Source: Promethearchaeati archaeon
GTDB lineage: Archaea; Asgardarchaeota; Heimdallarchaeia; JABLTI01
Reading direction: 5' to 3'
Assembly (NCBI GenBank): GCA_013166835.1
Contig: JABLTI010000009.1
Location: 1 to 47,593, forward strand
Length of the DNA: 47,593 nucleotides
Translations under genes and position numbers: made by a program
Notes under the pieces: model-generated
Told to the model about the DNA's origin: nothing
Database searches by the model: none
The model's input: the letters and a program-made list of their open reading frames with translations, nothing else
In this document: positions 9,677 through 19,516 of the stretch, piece after piece
Numbering within the stretch: the first letter of the stretch is position 1
Layout of the letters: every line of letters begins with the position of its first letter

Positions 9677-12052
9677 TTATTGTTCATATTCTTTATTTGA
9701 AATATCCACGAGTTTTTGGCTTTTCTTTACTCCTAATCCCTCTATTTTTTTCAATTCATCTTCTGATGCATTAGCGATTTTGCGTATGGATCCTAGGTTT
9801 TCAAGTAAACGAGTTGCTAATGTTCTATTAATACCTGGATAGGAACTAATGACCTGTATGGCATTTTCATTAGGATTTCCCATTTTCATCGATTTCCTAA
9901 TGAGTGGTTTTCTTTTCTTGGTTTTCTGTTCTCTAATAGCAATTCTCTTAATAATTGCTGCAGATTCTTCCGAATTTTGTGTCTGAATTATTGAAACCCC
10001 AAAATCAATTACAAATGAAGAGAGAGCTCCGGCTATTGCTTCAGGATGAATTCCTCCTGAAGGAAACCCTTCGAGAAGTAAAATTGGGATCTGATAAGCA
10101 TTAGTTAAAGAACCGAGCTGCTCGAATAACCGACCATCTATAATTGATGAGAGAAGGTCCTCACCTTTCTTGTATTCTAATGCTACACGATCACTTAAGA
10201 TATAATCTCCACAATCTACTTGCTTAAACTCTAATTCGATACCTTCCTTCTTCAAATAAAATAAAATTTTACTATTCTTCTCTCGGCTATCCACAATAAT
10301 TCTAACATTGTCTTTAGAGTTGTTTTTACTTTCTTCTTTTTCGTTTTCTTGTTCTTCCCATCTCTTCACATCATCAAGAGCAAGTTTGAAAGAAGTCAAT
10401 TTCTCAGGCATTTCTGTTGGTTCCTCTTGTTCTGGTTTGTTGTCATCAGTTGCAGATTCAATTTCCTCATTCTTTTCCTCTTCTATTGGAGCAAAAGCTC
10501 TGGAATCAACAGCTGGTTCCTTTCCTAATTCTTCCTTTAACCAACCAATGTCTTGTAGTAATTTGTTCATGTTTCTCTCTCGAGCATTTGAAATAAAATG
10601 AGCTGCAGTATCAGCTGTGTGGTGTGTGGTTAGAATTACGACTTTCCCTTTCTTCTTTCTTCCAGTTCTACCTGATCTTTGGATTTTACGAATAGCACTA
10701 GGGGTTCCATCATAAAAAATAACTAAATTGCATTCTTCAACATCTAAACCTTCTTCTAAAACACTAGTTGAAACTAAAACTGGAAATTCATCTCGTCTAA
10801 AAGCACTAAGTAAAGCAATTTGCTTCTTCTGACTTAAACCATCCTTTTGCCCTCGACCTTGCCCCACAAAAGGTTTAGCTTTTATCCCTCGCTCATCTAA
10901 TGCTTTACTTATTGCATAACACGTTGCTCTTAAATTGCAAAATATGAGCACTCTAGAATTAATTAAATCAACTGTATCAAGTATCTCTAGTAAATAGAGA
11001 AGTTTAGGATGAATAACTCCTCGTTCTTTTAAAAGCTCAATTTTCTCAACCATTTCACTGAATTCTGAAACTTTGAATAATCCTTTGATGCTTTTACTGT
11101 TTTTTTCCCGCCAATTATTGATAAGAGAATTAACGCTTGGAATACCTTGACTCTCAAGGGTCTCTCGGAGAATTTGAATATAAACAAGACGATTACAAGC
11201 CATCATTTCAAGATAATTGGCTCTAAAATTTTTGGAAAGTTCCTTCTTTATTCTAAGCAACTCCCCTTTGTATAAGAATTGAAATTTCTTCTCCGTTAAT
11301 CCTTTCGTTCGTAAGAAACTGACTTCTCTTTCACCAAGCACATTTATTGTAAAAAGAATCTCTTCAAATTCTAAGGGAAGAGGAATTTCGATTCGTTCCA
11401 TGTCAACATTGTGGATGTATTTTCTCACTTCGGGATCATTTTTCGGTCGACTTTCTATAGCTTCAATGAATAAATTTTGACAGATTTCAAGGATATCTTC
11501 TTTATTTGTTCCCGGTGATGCAGTGAGGGCAATTATCCGAGTTTCTGGATTCTTATCATGAATAATGTCTGCAATATGTACGTAATCATACTCTCCTCTT
11601 GCACGATGAGCTTCATCGAAATAAACCAACTTGCATTTAGCAGGATCAAGATGTCCATGAATTATATCATTTCTCACAGTTTGTGGGGTAGCAATAATAA
11701 TTGTAGCATTTCGAATCATCAGTTTTCTATTTTGAGGAGTTATTGCTCCAGAAAGCTCTACGATTTTTTCAGCAGGAATATTGAGAAATGTTCTGAAGGA
11801 TTTAACGTGTTGATTAATGAGGGGTTTTGTAGGTGCCAATATTAGAATAAATTCTCCGTCACCAATGAAATATTGCTTCTGAAGAAGATAAGCAATATGG
11901 AGTATTGAAATAATTGTTTTTCCAGTTCCTGTGGGTAAAACAACAAGAGTATTCTTGGTAATGCATGTGTTTAGAATAGTTTGTTGAAAAAGTCTAGGTT
12001 CAATACCTTTTCGCAAATAAGGATGTTGTATAATCTCTTCTGCTGATGTCAC
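9677..12052 (-). CDS. hef: Hef/FANCM-type helicase-nuclease
   Basis: A 791-residue protein with the full archaeal Hef layout, acting on stalled or branched replication forks. The N-terminal SF2 helicase has Walker A LPTGTGKT (~38-45), DEAH in VYFDEAHRARGEYDY, ALTASPG, and motif VI QRSGRTGRKKKGKV. A long Glu-rich linker spans ~500-575. The C-terminal XPF-type nuclease begins IIVDSREKNS and continues GDYILSDRVALEYKKGEDL, followed by IIDGRLFEQL. A tandem helix-hairpin-helix follows (SSYPGINRTLATRLLENLG and KIEGLGVKKSQKL). The family signature ERKxxxD reads EYKKGED here: the Arg is Tyr while Glu, Lys and Asp are kept. The gene converges on the RadB-like gene with a 6-nt gap. Confidence 0.93.
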   Translation of the reverse strand: MTSAEEIIQHPYLRKGIEPRLFQQTILNTCITKNTLVVLPTGTGKTIISILHIAYLLQKQYFIGDGEFILILAPTKPLINQHVKSFRTFLNIPAEKIVELSGAITPQNRKLMIRNATIIIATPQTVRNDIIHGHLDPAKCKLVYFDEAHRARGEYDYVHIADIIHDKNPETRIIALTASPGTNKEDILEICQNLFIEAIESRPKNDPEVRKYIHNVDMERIEIPLPLEFEEILFTINVLGEREVSFLRTKGLTEKKFQFLYKGELLRIKKELSKNFRANYLEMMACNRLVYIQILRETLESQGIPSVNSLINNWREKNSKSIKGLFKVSEFSEMVEKIELLKERGVIHPKLLYLLEILDTVDLINSRVLIFCNLRATCYAISKALDERGIKAKPFVGQGRGQKDGLSQKKQIALLSAFRRDEFPVLVSTSVLEEGLDVEECNLVIFYDGTPSAIRKIQRSGRTGRKKKGKVVILTTHHTADTAAHFISNARERNMNKLLQDIGWLKEELGKEPAVDSRAFAPIEEEKNEEIESATDDNKPEQEEPTEMPEKLTSFKLALDDVKRWEEQENEKEESKNNSKDNVRIIVDSREKNSKILFYLKKEGIELEFKQVDCGDYILSDRVALEYKKGEDLLSSIIDGRLFEQLGSLTNAYQIPILLLEGFPSGGIHPEAIAGALSSFVIDFGVSIIQTQNSEESAAIIKRIAIREQKTKKRKPLIRKSMKMGNPNENAIQVISSYPGINRTLATRLLENLGSIRKIANASEDELKKIEGLGVKKSQKLVDISNKEYEQ

Positions 12053-12154
12053 TTATTTCCTCTCAAGAAAGTCTTTCCTTACAATAAAATACTCTGTATT
12101 AATGTATTAAAACAGCTAAATTTCAACTCGAGAGGATAATTTTTCACATTTAGC

Positions 12155-12165
12155 TACTTTTAAAC
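12155..12165 (+). promoter_or_regulatory. Candidate TATA box for the HerA-like gene
   Basis: TACTTTTAAAC lies about 35-45 nt before the TTG start at 12199, the spacing expected for an archaeal promoter with a short leader. The 146-nt gap 12053-12198 separates divergent hef and the HerA-like gene and must hold both promoters. Confidence 0.45.
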
Positions 12166-12198
12166 AATTTTTATTGAGAACTCATTGAGGCAGACTAC

Positions 12199-15100
12199 TT
12201 GATAGACCAGTCATCAACAAATAGTAGTGTAAATAGCATATTGGATTTTGAGATATATAAAAATAAAAAATCGAAAATGCATGAATCCATTCTAATTCAA
12301 CATTATCCGGATCAAGGTTTTTACATTGCACATATATATGCAATAATGATTGTTGATGAAAAGCAAGGAAATTACTCTACCCAAATAATTGATTTAAGAA
12401 GACGTTCTAAGAGAGAACAAAGAACTCCATTGAAAGTTATCGCAAATCAGAAAAGAGGAAGCCTTTCTGTCATAAGATTTTTTGTTAAAAATCCTGCTGA
12501 AAAAACGTATGAAGAGAAACTGAAGGAAAAATATCCTGGGAAAAAACTGCCAAGAAGAAGAAAGTATTTTCCTCCTTTGATTCTTCTTATAGCTCATTAT
12601 TGTGATAAATTCTATTATCCTCAGGGTCTTTCGGAGGACGAAAATCCTTTGATTGTCCAGGAGTCATTACTTCATTTCGATGATATCATTCAAGATGATA
12701 TCCATCAAACATTACGATCAATTGGTAAACCACTCTATCTGAAAGGAGAAGAAATCTTGGTTGATTTCCATCAGATTAGAGAAGTGCCAGAACCTATTCT
12801 TAAGAAACTTTTAGAAGAAAAAAGATTAGGATCAACAACAAAACAACAAGAATACTCTATGTTAGTACCCGTAGTTAAAAACATGAGAAAGGAAATCAGT
12901 GAACAACAACCATTATTCAGTTCTAAAACAGATCCTCAAGCAATAACCCATGTGTTATCAACTAAGAACAACTTTCTACCACTACACAATGAACGATTCC
13001 CTGTAATTGTTGTTGGCGAACCAGAAGCAAGAAGAAGTTTAATTCTAAATATTCTCAGAAATGCAAATGCTAAATACCTTGTTTTTGATCCAAAGGAGAA
13101 TTACGGACAATTAGCTATGGCTAATCCAAGAGTTCGGGGATACCTGTTGGGTACAAATTATATGTTGAATATTATAAGCACAGAAGGAGAGAAGATAAGA
13201 GAACAAGTTTATGCTTATTGGTTTGCGAAAATAATAGCAGCTGTTTCCGGAATACGAACCGATCTCTCAAAAACGATTGAAACATATCTATTAGGAGCGT
13301 ATAGGGATCCAAGTAATCAAACCAGATCAGTTTTTCAATTCAAGGATTTTGCAAATCAAGAATTAACTTCTGAAGTAACAAAAATGAGCCGAAATGAATC
13401 AGTAACGATTGCGAATGTTTTGTATCCTTTGGGTACCTATGAGGAAATTTCTCTTTTTACTCGCATTGGACGTTCCTTATCCTTTGAATCTTTATTAGAT
13501 ACAAAGGGTTCCATTATTCAATTTGCTAAAAATGATGATCAATTAACAAAAATCGCTTATTTATTCACATTATTAAAACTCAGAGCAATGATAAACGATG
13601 AACCAAAAATAATCGTTCTTGAAAACCTAGACGAAATTATAGGTCAAAATACGAGAAATTGGCAAGATAATAATCTCTCAGATTTAATACTTGGATTGTC
13701 GGAAGATTTCCATATAGTAATTGGTGCTCGATCTCCTTCAAAAATTCAAGAACTCTTCAAAAACACTCAAGCCAAATTTATCAATAGGCTACAAGTGATG
13801 GCTGATAAGCATCTCCTAACAAATGAATATAACATTCCCAAGAAAGACATACAAAATATCAACAAACTCTCTGTGAGAGAATATCTTACACTAGTACCTG
13901 AATTTTCCAGTCCGAACTACATCAAGGTGGACTTCGAACCAGAAACGAAAATGAAATTAGAAGTTGATGATCTAATAAAAGAAAGTAATGTAAGAATAAT
14001 CCAATCCAAAGATTACCTTCGAAATGAAGGAATCTCTCCCGAAGTAAGGAAAACAATATTTGAGTTAATTAGAATTCTTAAAGAAAAACCCCGGAAAATC
14101 TTGCCAGAGGAAGGCATTGAAAAACTACTACCTGATAGTACAGAGACAGATGTTTTACGAGCAAAAGAAATCGCAAGAAATGAATCATTCATAAAAGTCA
14201 TTGTGAACTCACCAGATGATTCGGAGGAAGCCATTAACCTACTAAAACTAACTGAAAGAGGAGAAGAATACTACAAGAGCTATCTAAATCTAAAGAAGGA
14301 AATCCCACTAATATCTATAAAATCATTATCTGTTGAAAAGAATTTTCAAAATGACATATTTGCAAAATTAGAGAAAATCGATAAAATGTTTGATGTAGGT
14401 GAAAGCATTGTTGCTATGGATCTTATGCTAGAAGTAGCAATTCGGTTGCTTGGTGCTCTCCCAGAAGAAGATCGTTTCATAAATGGTAAAATTGCTGCAA
14501 AGCTTCTCGATCAGTGGTCCTACCTGACCTCATTAAAGGAAGTAGGAAATATTAGCAAAACAAAACGAATTCATCAAGAATTTTCTCAACTCGTAGCAAA
14601 CGCCTTGAAGTCAATTAAACATCGTTTACTACAGGAAACTTCTCAAATTGAGAAAAAGCAATTAGGGAAAGTTAGAAAACGGAATAAAAGAGAAAAATCA
14701 ACTGATAAAACTAAAAGTGAAACCCCTGAAGAAGAATTTGAATTTAGCTTTGATTTGAAAAAGGAACAAGAAGTCGCAGAGCAAATTGATCCCTGGGAAG
14801 AACAAGTAGAGGTTTCACAAAAAGATGATGAAAATGATAGCTTGTTTTTAGCAGCAGCTGATGATTTAAAATCTGCAGGATTACAACATTTGGATTCAAA
14901 AGGATCACTTTTCTCGCCCAAGAAGGGTAATATTTTCGATGAAGATCTTCTTGAAACCGAGAAAGATGAAGAAACAAATGAAACCTACGATCCCTTTAAA
15001 CCTGTAGATAAGGAAACAAAAACTAAAAATCAAAAAAAACAAAAAAAAAGTCTCGATCACCTAAAGAAAAAACTCTTGCTTGAAATCGCTAAAAAACTCG

Positions 15101-15348
15101 ATGTTCCTTCTCTTGAAGATGAAGATTTCATCTGGCATGTTTTAACAACTCGGTTTATTGGTAAAACAGATGATGGATATAGCATTTCTGAAATCGTTAC
15201 AATTCTTAAACAGCTATATGGAGATTTGGAAAATGGTGGAGTTATTTCTGAAAATCTAATAAAGAAATTGGAGAAACTTTTAGCAAAACCAAAACTAATG
15301 TCTGGTGGTTTAGTGCTGGATTTAAAACAATACGTGAGGGACCAATAG
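12199..15348 (+). CDS. HerA/VirB4-like protein with degenerate P-loop and long C-terminal extension
   Basis: A 1049-residue protein from a TTG start (TGAGG ribosome-binding site upstream). Residues ~270-560 follow the HerA/FtsK/VirB4 core layout: a P-loop position IVVGEPEARRSLIL, then LVFDPKENYGQL (the post-Walker A strand typical of HerA), a Walker B-like strand KIIVLENLDEIIG, and an arginine-finger-like GARSPSKIQELF. The P-loop lacks the canonical GxGKS/T, so ATP binding is doubtful. The N-terminus (1-260) may be a HAS-barrel-like domain. The C-terminal half has predicted helical domains, a Lys/Glu-rich linker (~820-950) and a closing helical domain. It sits between Hef and a PD-(D/E)XK protein, consistent with a DNA-processing role. 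The assignment rests on motif order, not overall identity. Confidence 0.6.
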   Translation: MIDQSSTNSSVNSILDFEIYKNKKSKMHESILIQHYPDQGFYIAHIYAIMIVDEKQGNYSTQIIDLRRRSKREQRTPLKVIANQKRGSLSVIRFFVKNPAEKTYEEKLKEKYPGKKLPRRRKYFPPLILLIAHYCDKFYYPQGLSEDENPLIVQESLLHFDDIIQDDIHQTLRSIGKPLYLKGEEILVDFHQIREVPEPILKKLLEEKRLGSTTKQQEYSMLVPVVKNMRKEISEQQPLFSSKTDPQAITHVLSTKNNFLPLHNERFPVIVVGEPEARRSLILNILRNANAKYLVFDPKENYGQLAMANPRVRGYLLGTNYMLNIISTEGEKIREQVYAYWFAKIIAAVSGIRTDLSKTIETYLLGAYRDPSNQTRSVFQFKDFANQELTSEVTKMSRNESVTIANVLYPLGTYEEISLFTRIGRSLSFESLLDTKGSIIQFAKNDDQLTKIAYLFTLLKLRAMINDEPKIIVLENLDEIIGQNTRNWQDNNLSDLILGLSEDFHIVIGARSPSKIQELFKNTQAKFINRLQVMADKHLLTNEYNIPKKDIQNINKLSVREYLTLVPEFSSPNYIKVDFEPETKMKLEVDDLIKESNVRIIQSKDYLRNEGISPEVRKTIFELIRILKEKPRKILPEEGIEKLLPDSTETDVLRAKEIARNESFIKVIVNSPDDSEEAINLLKLTERGEEYYKSYLNLKKEIPLISIKSLSVEKNFQNDIFAKLEKIDKMFDVGESIVAMDLMLEVAIRLLGALPEEDRFINGKIAAKLLDQWSYLTSLKEVGNISKTKRIHQEFSQLVANALKSIKHRLLQETSQIEKKQLGKVRKRNKREKSTDKTKSETPEEEFEFSFDLKKEQEVAEQIDPWEEQVEVSQKDDENDSLFLAAADDLKSAGLQHLDSKGSLFSPKKGNIFDEDLLETEKDEETNETYDPFKPVDKETKTKNQKKQKKSLDHLKKKLLLEIAKKLDVPSLEDEDFIWHVLTTRFIGKTDDGYSISEIVTILKQLYGDLENGGVISENLIKKLEKLLAKPKLMSGGLVLDLKQYVRDQ

Positions 15349-15353
15349 GTAAT

Positions 15354-15839
15354 TCACGTTTCATCTTCTTCTACGATCTTACTTTTGAGTAAACTAATAA
15401 TTGGATTAGCTATTATTGGGGGAATATCATAATCAATTGGACTAAGAACGGGTATGATTGATCCCAGATTTGTTATTCTGATAATTCCAATTCCATATAC
15501 TTTTGCCATAGAAATTTGTTCGGAATCTGTTGGATTATCATCATCAAATGGACAGGCCAAAAAAACTCTATGAGCAAAATCTCTGTATATTAGTGGATGA
15601 GTCACCCAGAGACCGTTTTCCACCTCAATAAAAGTAATTTTTCCATCTTTGTAAGCTGCTACATCAATCCTTACTTTTGAGATATCCCTATTTGTTAAAG
15701 CTTTAATATCAAATAATGAATTATTTAGAACTAATTCTTTCACAACGATATAACCTAATCTCTTGAGATGAACTGTGAGTATCTCTGCTATCTTCCTTTC
15801 AGAGAGGATTTTATTCTCCTGTTCTTTGTTAACAGTCAT
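15354..15839 (-). CDS. Small PD-(D/E)XK-like nuclease-fold protein
   Basis: A 161-residue protein. An N-terminal helix (ENKILSERKIAEILTVHLKRLGY) precedes a beta hairpin with RIDVAAYKDGKITFIEVENG. That places D59 and E72-x-E74 in the arrangement of the PD-(D/E)XK nuclease fold, with Glu at the usual Lys position. The rest (HPLIYRDFAHRVFLACPFDDDN, IGIIRITNLG) fits the closing strand and helix of that fold. It converges on the HerA-like gene, their stops 5 nt apart. It is not NurA, the usual HerA partner, but a nuclease-fold protein here fits a repair island. Whether it is catalytic is uncertain. Confidence 0.6.
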   Translation of the reverse strand: MTVNKEQENKILSERKIAEILTVHLKRLGYIVVKELVLNNSLFDIKALTNRDISKVRIDVAAYKDGKITFIEVENGLWVTHPLIYRDFAHRVFLACPFDDDNPTDSEQISMAKVYGIGIIRITNLGSIIPVLSPIDYDIPPIIANPIISLLKSKIVEEDET

Positions 15840-15995
15840 ACTCGAAACTTTCCACTTTAGAAATCACTTGCTGAATTATCATTATAAAACTACAATTAAC
15901 ATCATTTAGCTCTTTTAAAAGAAAAATTCTGAAGATACAATTGAGTTAATTCGCTAACTCTGACAGAAGAATAAACATTCCAAATAATCGGATAA

Positions 15996-16823
15996 ATGAT
16001 GATTATAATGATAAATATAGGAATAGAACTTGTTAGCAGTACCAATGCCATGGTTTTAGAAAATTATCTAGATTGGTTAAAAAATATTCTAAAATTAACT
16101 GGCATGTCTATTAGTTCCATATTTCTTTTCTGTTTTGTCTTTTGGCTTGTTATGAACTTGATAATAATATTTCTAGCTGAGATTTTCCCATTTGTCAAGG
16201 GAATTATTAGAATTCTTGAATTTGTTCTAATTCCTGGATCACTTATGCATAATGTTTGGCATGTAATTGCTGCTAAGAGATTAAATCTTCCAACAGAGAC
16301 TGTAGTTAGTTTTGGTTATGGTTGGAGTCGAGTTGGAATAAAACTTACTGGAAGATTAAAGAATTTGCGTCAAGGGATCATTTTTTTCTGGGCTCCAATA
16401 ATGAATGTTCTTGTAATCACAATTTGGATAATCCCTGGAATAATTCTATTCCAATGGCTTGATACAATGATAAATAACACAGTATTCTATTGGATTTGGT
16501 TATATGTTTTGTTTTCCCTTGTTATTTTTGGTTTACCAGATGCTGCAGATTTACTAAATCCATTTCATATAACTGTTTCAAAAACACCAGAATTCTACTT
16601 ATTCGTAGTTTTTTATGTACTTATTGCACCTATTACCTTAGTTTTATGGGGTTACGGAATAACAATTATTTTCTCATTGATTTATGCTATAATCGCTTTC
16701 TATGAAGTCAGAAAAATAGCAAAGAAAGAAGAGAAACGTTTGGCTTTGAAATTCGATAAAACATTCAAGCAAATTGAATACAAGTATGTTGTTGTTCCCG
16801 AAAGTGAGTACCAAGAGATGTAA
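15996..16823 (+). CDS. M50 (site-2 protease)-like membrane protein lacking the catalytic Glu
   Basis: A 275-residue protein with about six membrane helices. The segment GSLMHNVWHVIAAKRLN at residues 81-97 aligns with the M50 signature HExxHxxxAxxxG, but the catalytic Glu is Asn (H85-N86-x-x-H89). Downstream, FFWAPIMNVLVI resembles the GPxxN helix of site-2 proteases, and LPDAADLLNPF occupies the place of the third metal ligand motif. It is therefore likely a non-proteolytic relative of intramembrane metalloproteases. Start choice is uncertain: several ATGs (15996, 15999, 16008) and a further Met at residue 19 are available. The C-terminal ~45 residues are charged and cytoplasmic. Confidence 0.6.
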   Translation: MMIIMINIGIELVSSTNAMVLENYLDWLKNILKLTGMSISSIFLFCFVFWLVMNLIIIFLAEIFPFVKGIIRILEFVLIPGSLMHNVWHVIAAKRLNLPTETVVSFGYGWSRVGIKLTGRLKNLRQGIIFFWAPIMNVLVITIWIIPGIILFQWLDTMINNTVFYWIWLYVLFSLVIFGLPDAADLLNPFHITVSKTPEFYLFVVFYVLIAPITLVLWGYGITIIFSLIYAIIAFYEVRKIAKKEEKRLALKFDKTFKQIEYKYVVVPESEYQEM

Positions 16824-16830
16824 TTCATAT

Positions 16831-17568
16831 CTATTTATTCTGGAATTCTGTGAAATCATACAGACTAACAAGATCTTTCTGCAACCTTCTAAGGAGAATA
16901 ATCGGCGCAACACGATCATTAGCAATATCCCTTGCAAATGCTATCATTAGAATTTCCAACTGCTTTAAAACATAGTCAGAATATCGAGGAGTAACTTCCA
17001 ACTGTGGTTTACCAGCTATAAGGTGAATCGTTCCGGTGTATGTTTTATCACAAATAATCTTTGTGACTTCCCAGAAAAGCTCCTCGGTAATCGCTAATCC
17101 TTCATCTTTGAGACGAGCTAGAATAGCTTCTATGAGTGGTTTTGTATTCATGAGTTTGTGAATCTCACCGAGAATTTTTGGATCTTCTGGAATGGTTTTA
17201 AGTAAACGATAATTGTTAAGAGCAATATATTTCGCATAAACAGGGTGTTGGGTAGGGATTGTATCAATCTTAGTTTTCATAGAGGAACCCACATACTCGC
17301 CATCATAGCTAAGATCAATCAAATGAATAGGACCGTTAAGGTACAAGAGATTTTTTCGTAAGAACATATTGACTGGAGCATAAATTTCATTATCACTCCA
17401 AATCTGAACATATTGTTCTTTGTTATAGGGGTCAACTAAAACTAAACGTAAATAGGGTTTCTTATTTTTGGCAACTAAATCTAGAGCATCCTTAAGAGTA
17501 GCAAATATATTGATATTACCAGGTTCTTTTAATTCTCTAAAAAACAAGATGGGTTCTTCTTCAGTCAA
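16831..17568 (-). CDS. Conserved-looking hypothetical protein
   Basis: A 245-residue soluble protein of unrecognised family. The N-terminal ~110 residues are rich in beta strands (PYLRLVLVDPYNKEQYVQIWSDNEIYAPV, NLLYLNGPIHLIDLSYDGEY), possibly an OB-like fold. The C-terminal half is helical (LLKTIPEDPKILGEIHKLMNT, LEILMIAFARDIANDRVAPIILLRRLQKDL). No catalytic signature is visible. It converges on the M50-like gene (8 nt between stops) and diverges from the thermosome gene with a 208-nt shared promoter region. Function unknown. Confidence 0.6.
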   Translation of the reverse strand: MTEEEPILFFRELKEPGNINIFATLKDALDLVAKNKKPYLRLVLVDPYNKEQYVQIWSDNEIYAPVNMFLRKNLLYLNGPIHLIDLSYDGEYVGSSMKTKIDTIPTQHPVYAKYIALNNYRLLKTIPEDPKILGEIHKLMNTKPLIEAILARLKDEGLAITEELFWEVTKIICDKTYTGTIHLIAGKPQLEVTPRYSDYVLKQLEILMIAFARDIANDRVAPIILLRRLQKDLVSLYDFTEFQNK

Positions 17569-17710
17569 GTATAAACTCTCCTAGCAAGACTATAATTCCA
17601 TATTTCTTATGTTTTTTTTGCTTTTTAGGCATTTTGTAGAAAAGCACCCCACGGGAAACTGTGGACGAATCCCAACTTAAAACTTCATTTGTTCTAAAAC
17701 CACTCGTAAG

Positions 17711-17720
17711 CTTTAAATAT
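17711..17720 (+). promoter_or_regulatory. TATA box of the thermosome gene
   Basis: CTTTAAATAT, preceded by a purine-containing BRE-like GTAAG, lies 57 nt before the thermosome ATG. This gives an untranslated leader of about 30 nt. A short inverted repeat (CCAC...GTGG near 17649-17664) lies upstream and could be a regulator site. Confidence 0.6.
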
Positions 17721-17776
17721 CAGTACAAATCAGCAGAAAACCAGAAAATAAAAACTATTCTTGGTGAGAACACTAA

Positions 17777-19417
17777 ATGTCTCAACAAAACATTCCTGTT
17801 ATATTACTAAAAGAGGGCACATCAAGAACCAGGGGAAAAGAAGCCCAAAAGAATAACATGCGAGCAGCAATGGCTATTGCAGAAGCAGTACGCTCAACTC
17901 TCGGTCCAAAAGGATCAGACAAGATGCTCGTGGATTCCCTAGGTGATGTCGTTATCACTAACGATGGTGCCACAATATTAGATGAAATAGATGTTGAACA
18001 TCCTGCAGCAAAATTGATGACTCAAATTGCTAAAACACAGGATGATCAAGTCGGAGATGGTACAACCTCTGCTGTCATTCTTGCTGGAGAACTCCTCAAG
18101 AATGCTGATGCTTTAATTGAATTAGGTATTCATCCTTCCATTATTATTTCTGGTTATAAGAAAGCAACCGAGAAAGCAAAAGAAATTTTAGAAAAGATTT
18201 CTATTGACATAGACACAGATGATAAAAAGACATTAGCGAAAGTTGCACAGACTGCCTTAAATAGTAAGGTTGTTGCTTCAGAGAAGGAATTAATATCTAA
18301 AATCAGTGTAGATGCAGTTTTGCAGATTACTGAGGATCGTAATGGAAAGAAGATTGCAGATCTTGATTGGATTAAAGTAGTCCAAAAAACTGGAAAATCA
18401 TTAAAAGATACTGAGTTAATTAAAGGAGTCTTACTTGACAAAGAGGTAGTTCATCCAGGTATGCCAAAATCAATCACTGGCGCAAAAATTGCTCTCATTG
18501 ATGATAACATTGAAATCCAAAAAACAGAGTTCAGTGCTGAAATTAAGATTGAAGAAACAAGTCAGATGCAAGCATTTCTAGATCGCGAAGAACAAATGAT
18601 CGAAGAAATGGTTGAAACAATTACCAAATCTGGCGCTAATGTTCTCATTTGTCAAAAAGGTATTGATGACCTTGCTCAACACTTCTTAGCTAAGAAAGGT
18701 GTTTTAGCAATCCGACGAGTAAAGAAAAGCGATATGGAGAAAATGGCTCGAGCAACAGACGGCAAAATTGTATCAACTCTTCATGATTTGAAGAAAGGCG
18801 ATCTTGGTTCTGCTGGAAAAGTTGAGCAAATAAAAATCGGTGACGATGATAATGTTCTCATTTCAGAAGCAAAGAATCCTCGTTCTGTAACTATTCTAAT
18901 TCGTGGTGGTAGTAAATATATCACTGATGAAGCAGAAAGAGCTCTTAAAGATTCACTTAGTGTAGTTAGAAACGTAGTTGAAGATGGAAAAGTCATTGCT
19001 GGCGGTGGAGCTTCTGAAGTGGAAATTGCTTTGGCTCTCCGAAGTCTTGCTGAAAGCATAGGCGGACGTGAGCAATTAGCAATTGAACGATTTGCAAATT
19101 CACTTGAAATCATACCAAAAACTTTAGCAGAGAACGCTGGTCTTGATGCAATAGACATTGTAACTGAGATTAGAGCCAAACATACTGGAGGAACCAGCTT
19201 TAAATTTGGTTTAGATCTTTTCAAAGCAAAAGTTACTGATATGGAAAAGGCTGGAATTCTAGAACCACTCAGAGTCAAATCACAAGCAATCAGATCTGCT
19301 TCTGAAGCATCTGAAATGATCTTGAGAATTGATGATGTTATTGCAGCTAAAGCTAAACCTGGTGGAATGCCTGGTGGAATGCCCGGCGGAATGCCTGGCG
19401 GAATGCCCCCAATGTAA
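17777..19417 (+). CDS. ths: Thermosome subunit (group II chaperonin)
   Basis: A 546-residue chaperonin that folds cytosolic proteins in an ATP-driven double ring. Hallmarks are [30 protein letters not shown] at the N-terminus, the ATP-binding [13 protein letters not shown] and GDGTTSAV, and [13 protein letters not shown] near residue 410. It closes with a Gly-Gly-Met-Pro repeat tail, as in many archaeal thermosomes. Length matches the family (about 540-550). It is a single gene with its own promoter and a hairpin terminator; other subunits, if any, are outside the window. Confidence 0.98.
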   Translation: MSQQNIPVILLKEGTSRTRGKEAQKNNMRAAMAIAEAVRSTLGPKGSDKMLVDSLGDVVITNDGATILDEIDVEHPAAKLMTQIAKTQDDQVGDGTTSAVILAGELLKNADALIELGIHPSIIISGYKKATEKAKEILEKISIDIDTDDKKTLAKVAQTALNSKVVASEKELISKISVDAVLQITEDRNGKKIADLDWIKVVQKTGKSLKDTELIKGVLLDKEVVHPGMPKSITGAKIALIDDNIEIQKTEFSAEIKIEETSQMQAFLDREEQMIEEMVETITKSGANVLICQKGIDDLAQHFLAKKGVLAIRRVKKSDMEKMARATDGKIVSTLHDLKKGDLGSAGKVEQIKIGDDDNVLISEAKNPRSVTILIRGGSKYITDEAERALKDSLSVVRNVVEDGKVIAGGGASEVEIALALRSLAESIGGREQLAIERFANSLEIIPKTLAENAGLDAIDIVTEIRAKHTGGTSFKFGLDLFKAKVTDMEKAGILEPLRVKSQAIRSASEASEMILRIDDVIAAKAKPGGMPGGMPGGMPGGMPPM

Positions 19418-19434
19418 AAGTAGTTTATTTTTCT

Positions 19435-19450
19435 GAGACCTTCTGGTCTC
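19435..19450 (+). terminator. Hairpin terminator after thermosome
   Basis: A perfect 6-bp inverted repeat GAGACC-TTCT-GGTCTC, 18 nt after the stop, is followed by a T-rich run at 19452-19470. Confidence 0.65.
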
Positions 19451-19516
19451 ACTTCTTTGTTTTTTATTTTCAAAATCAGCTAATTCTATTTATAAATGAA
19501 AGTAAAATAAAATGCA

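Noticed and set aside
18781..19473. Long minus-strand frame opposite the thermosome
   Set aside because: It is an antisense shadow of a strongly conserved gene, with Pro/Gly/Ile repeats mirroring the GGMP tail.
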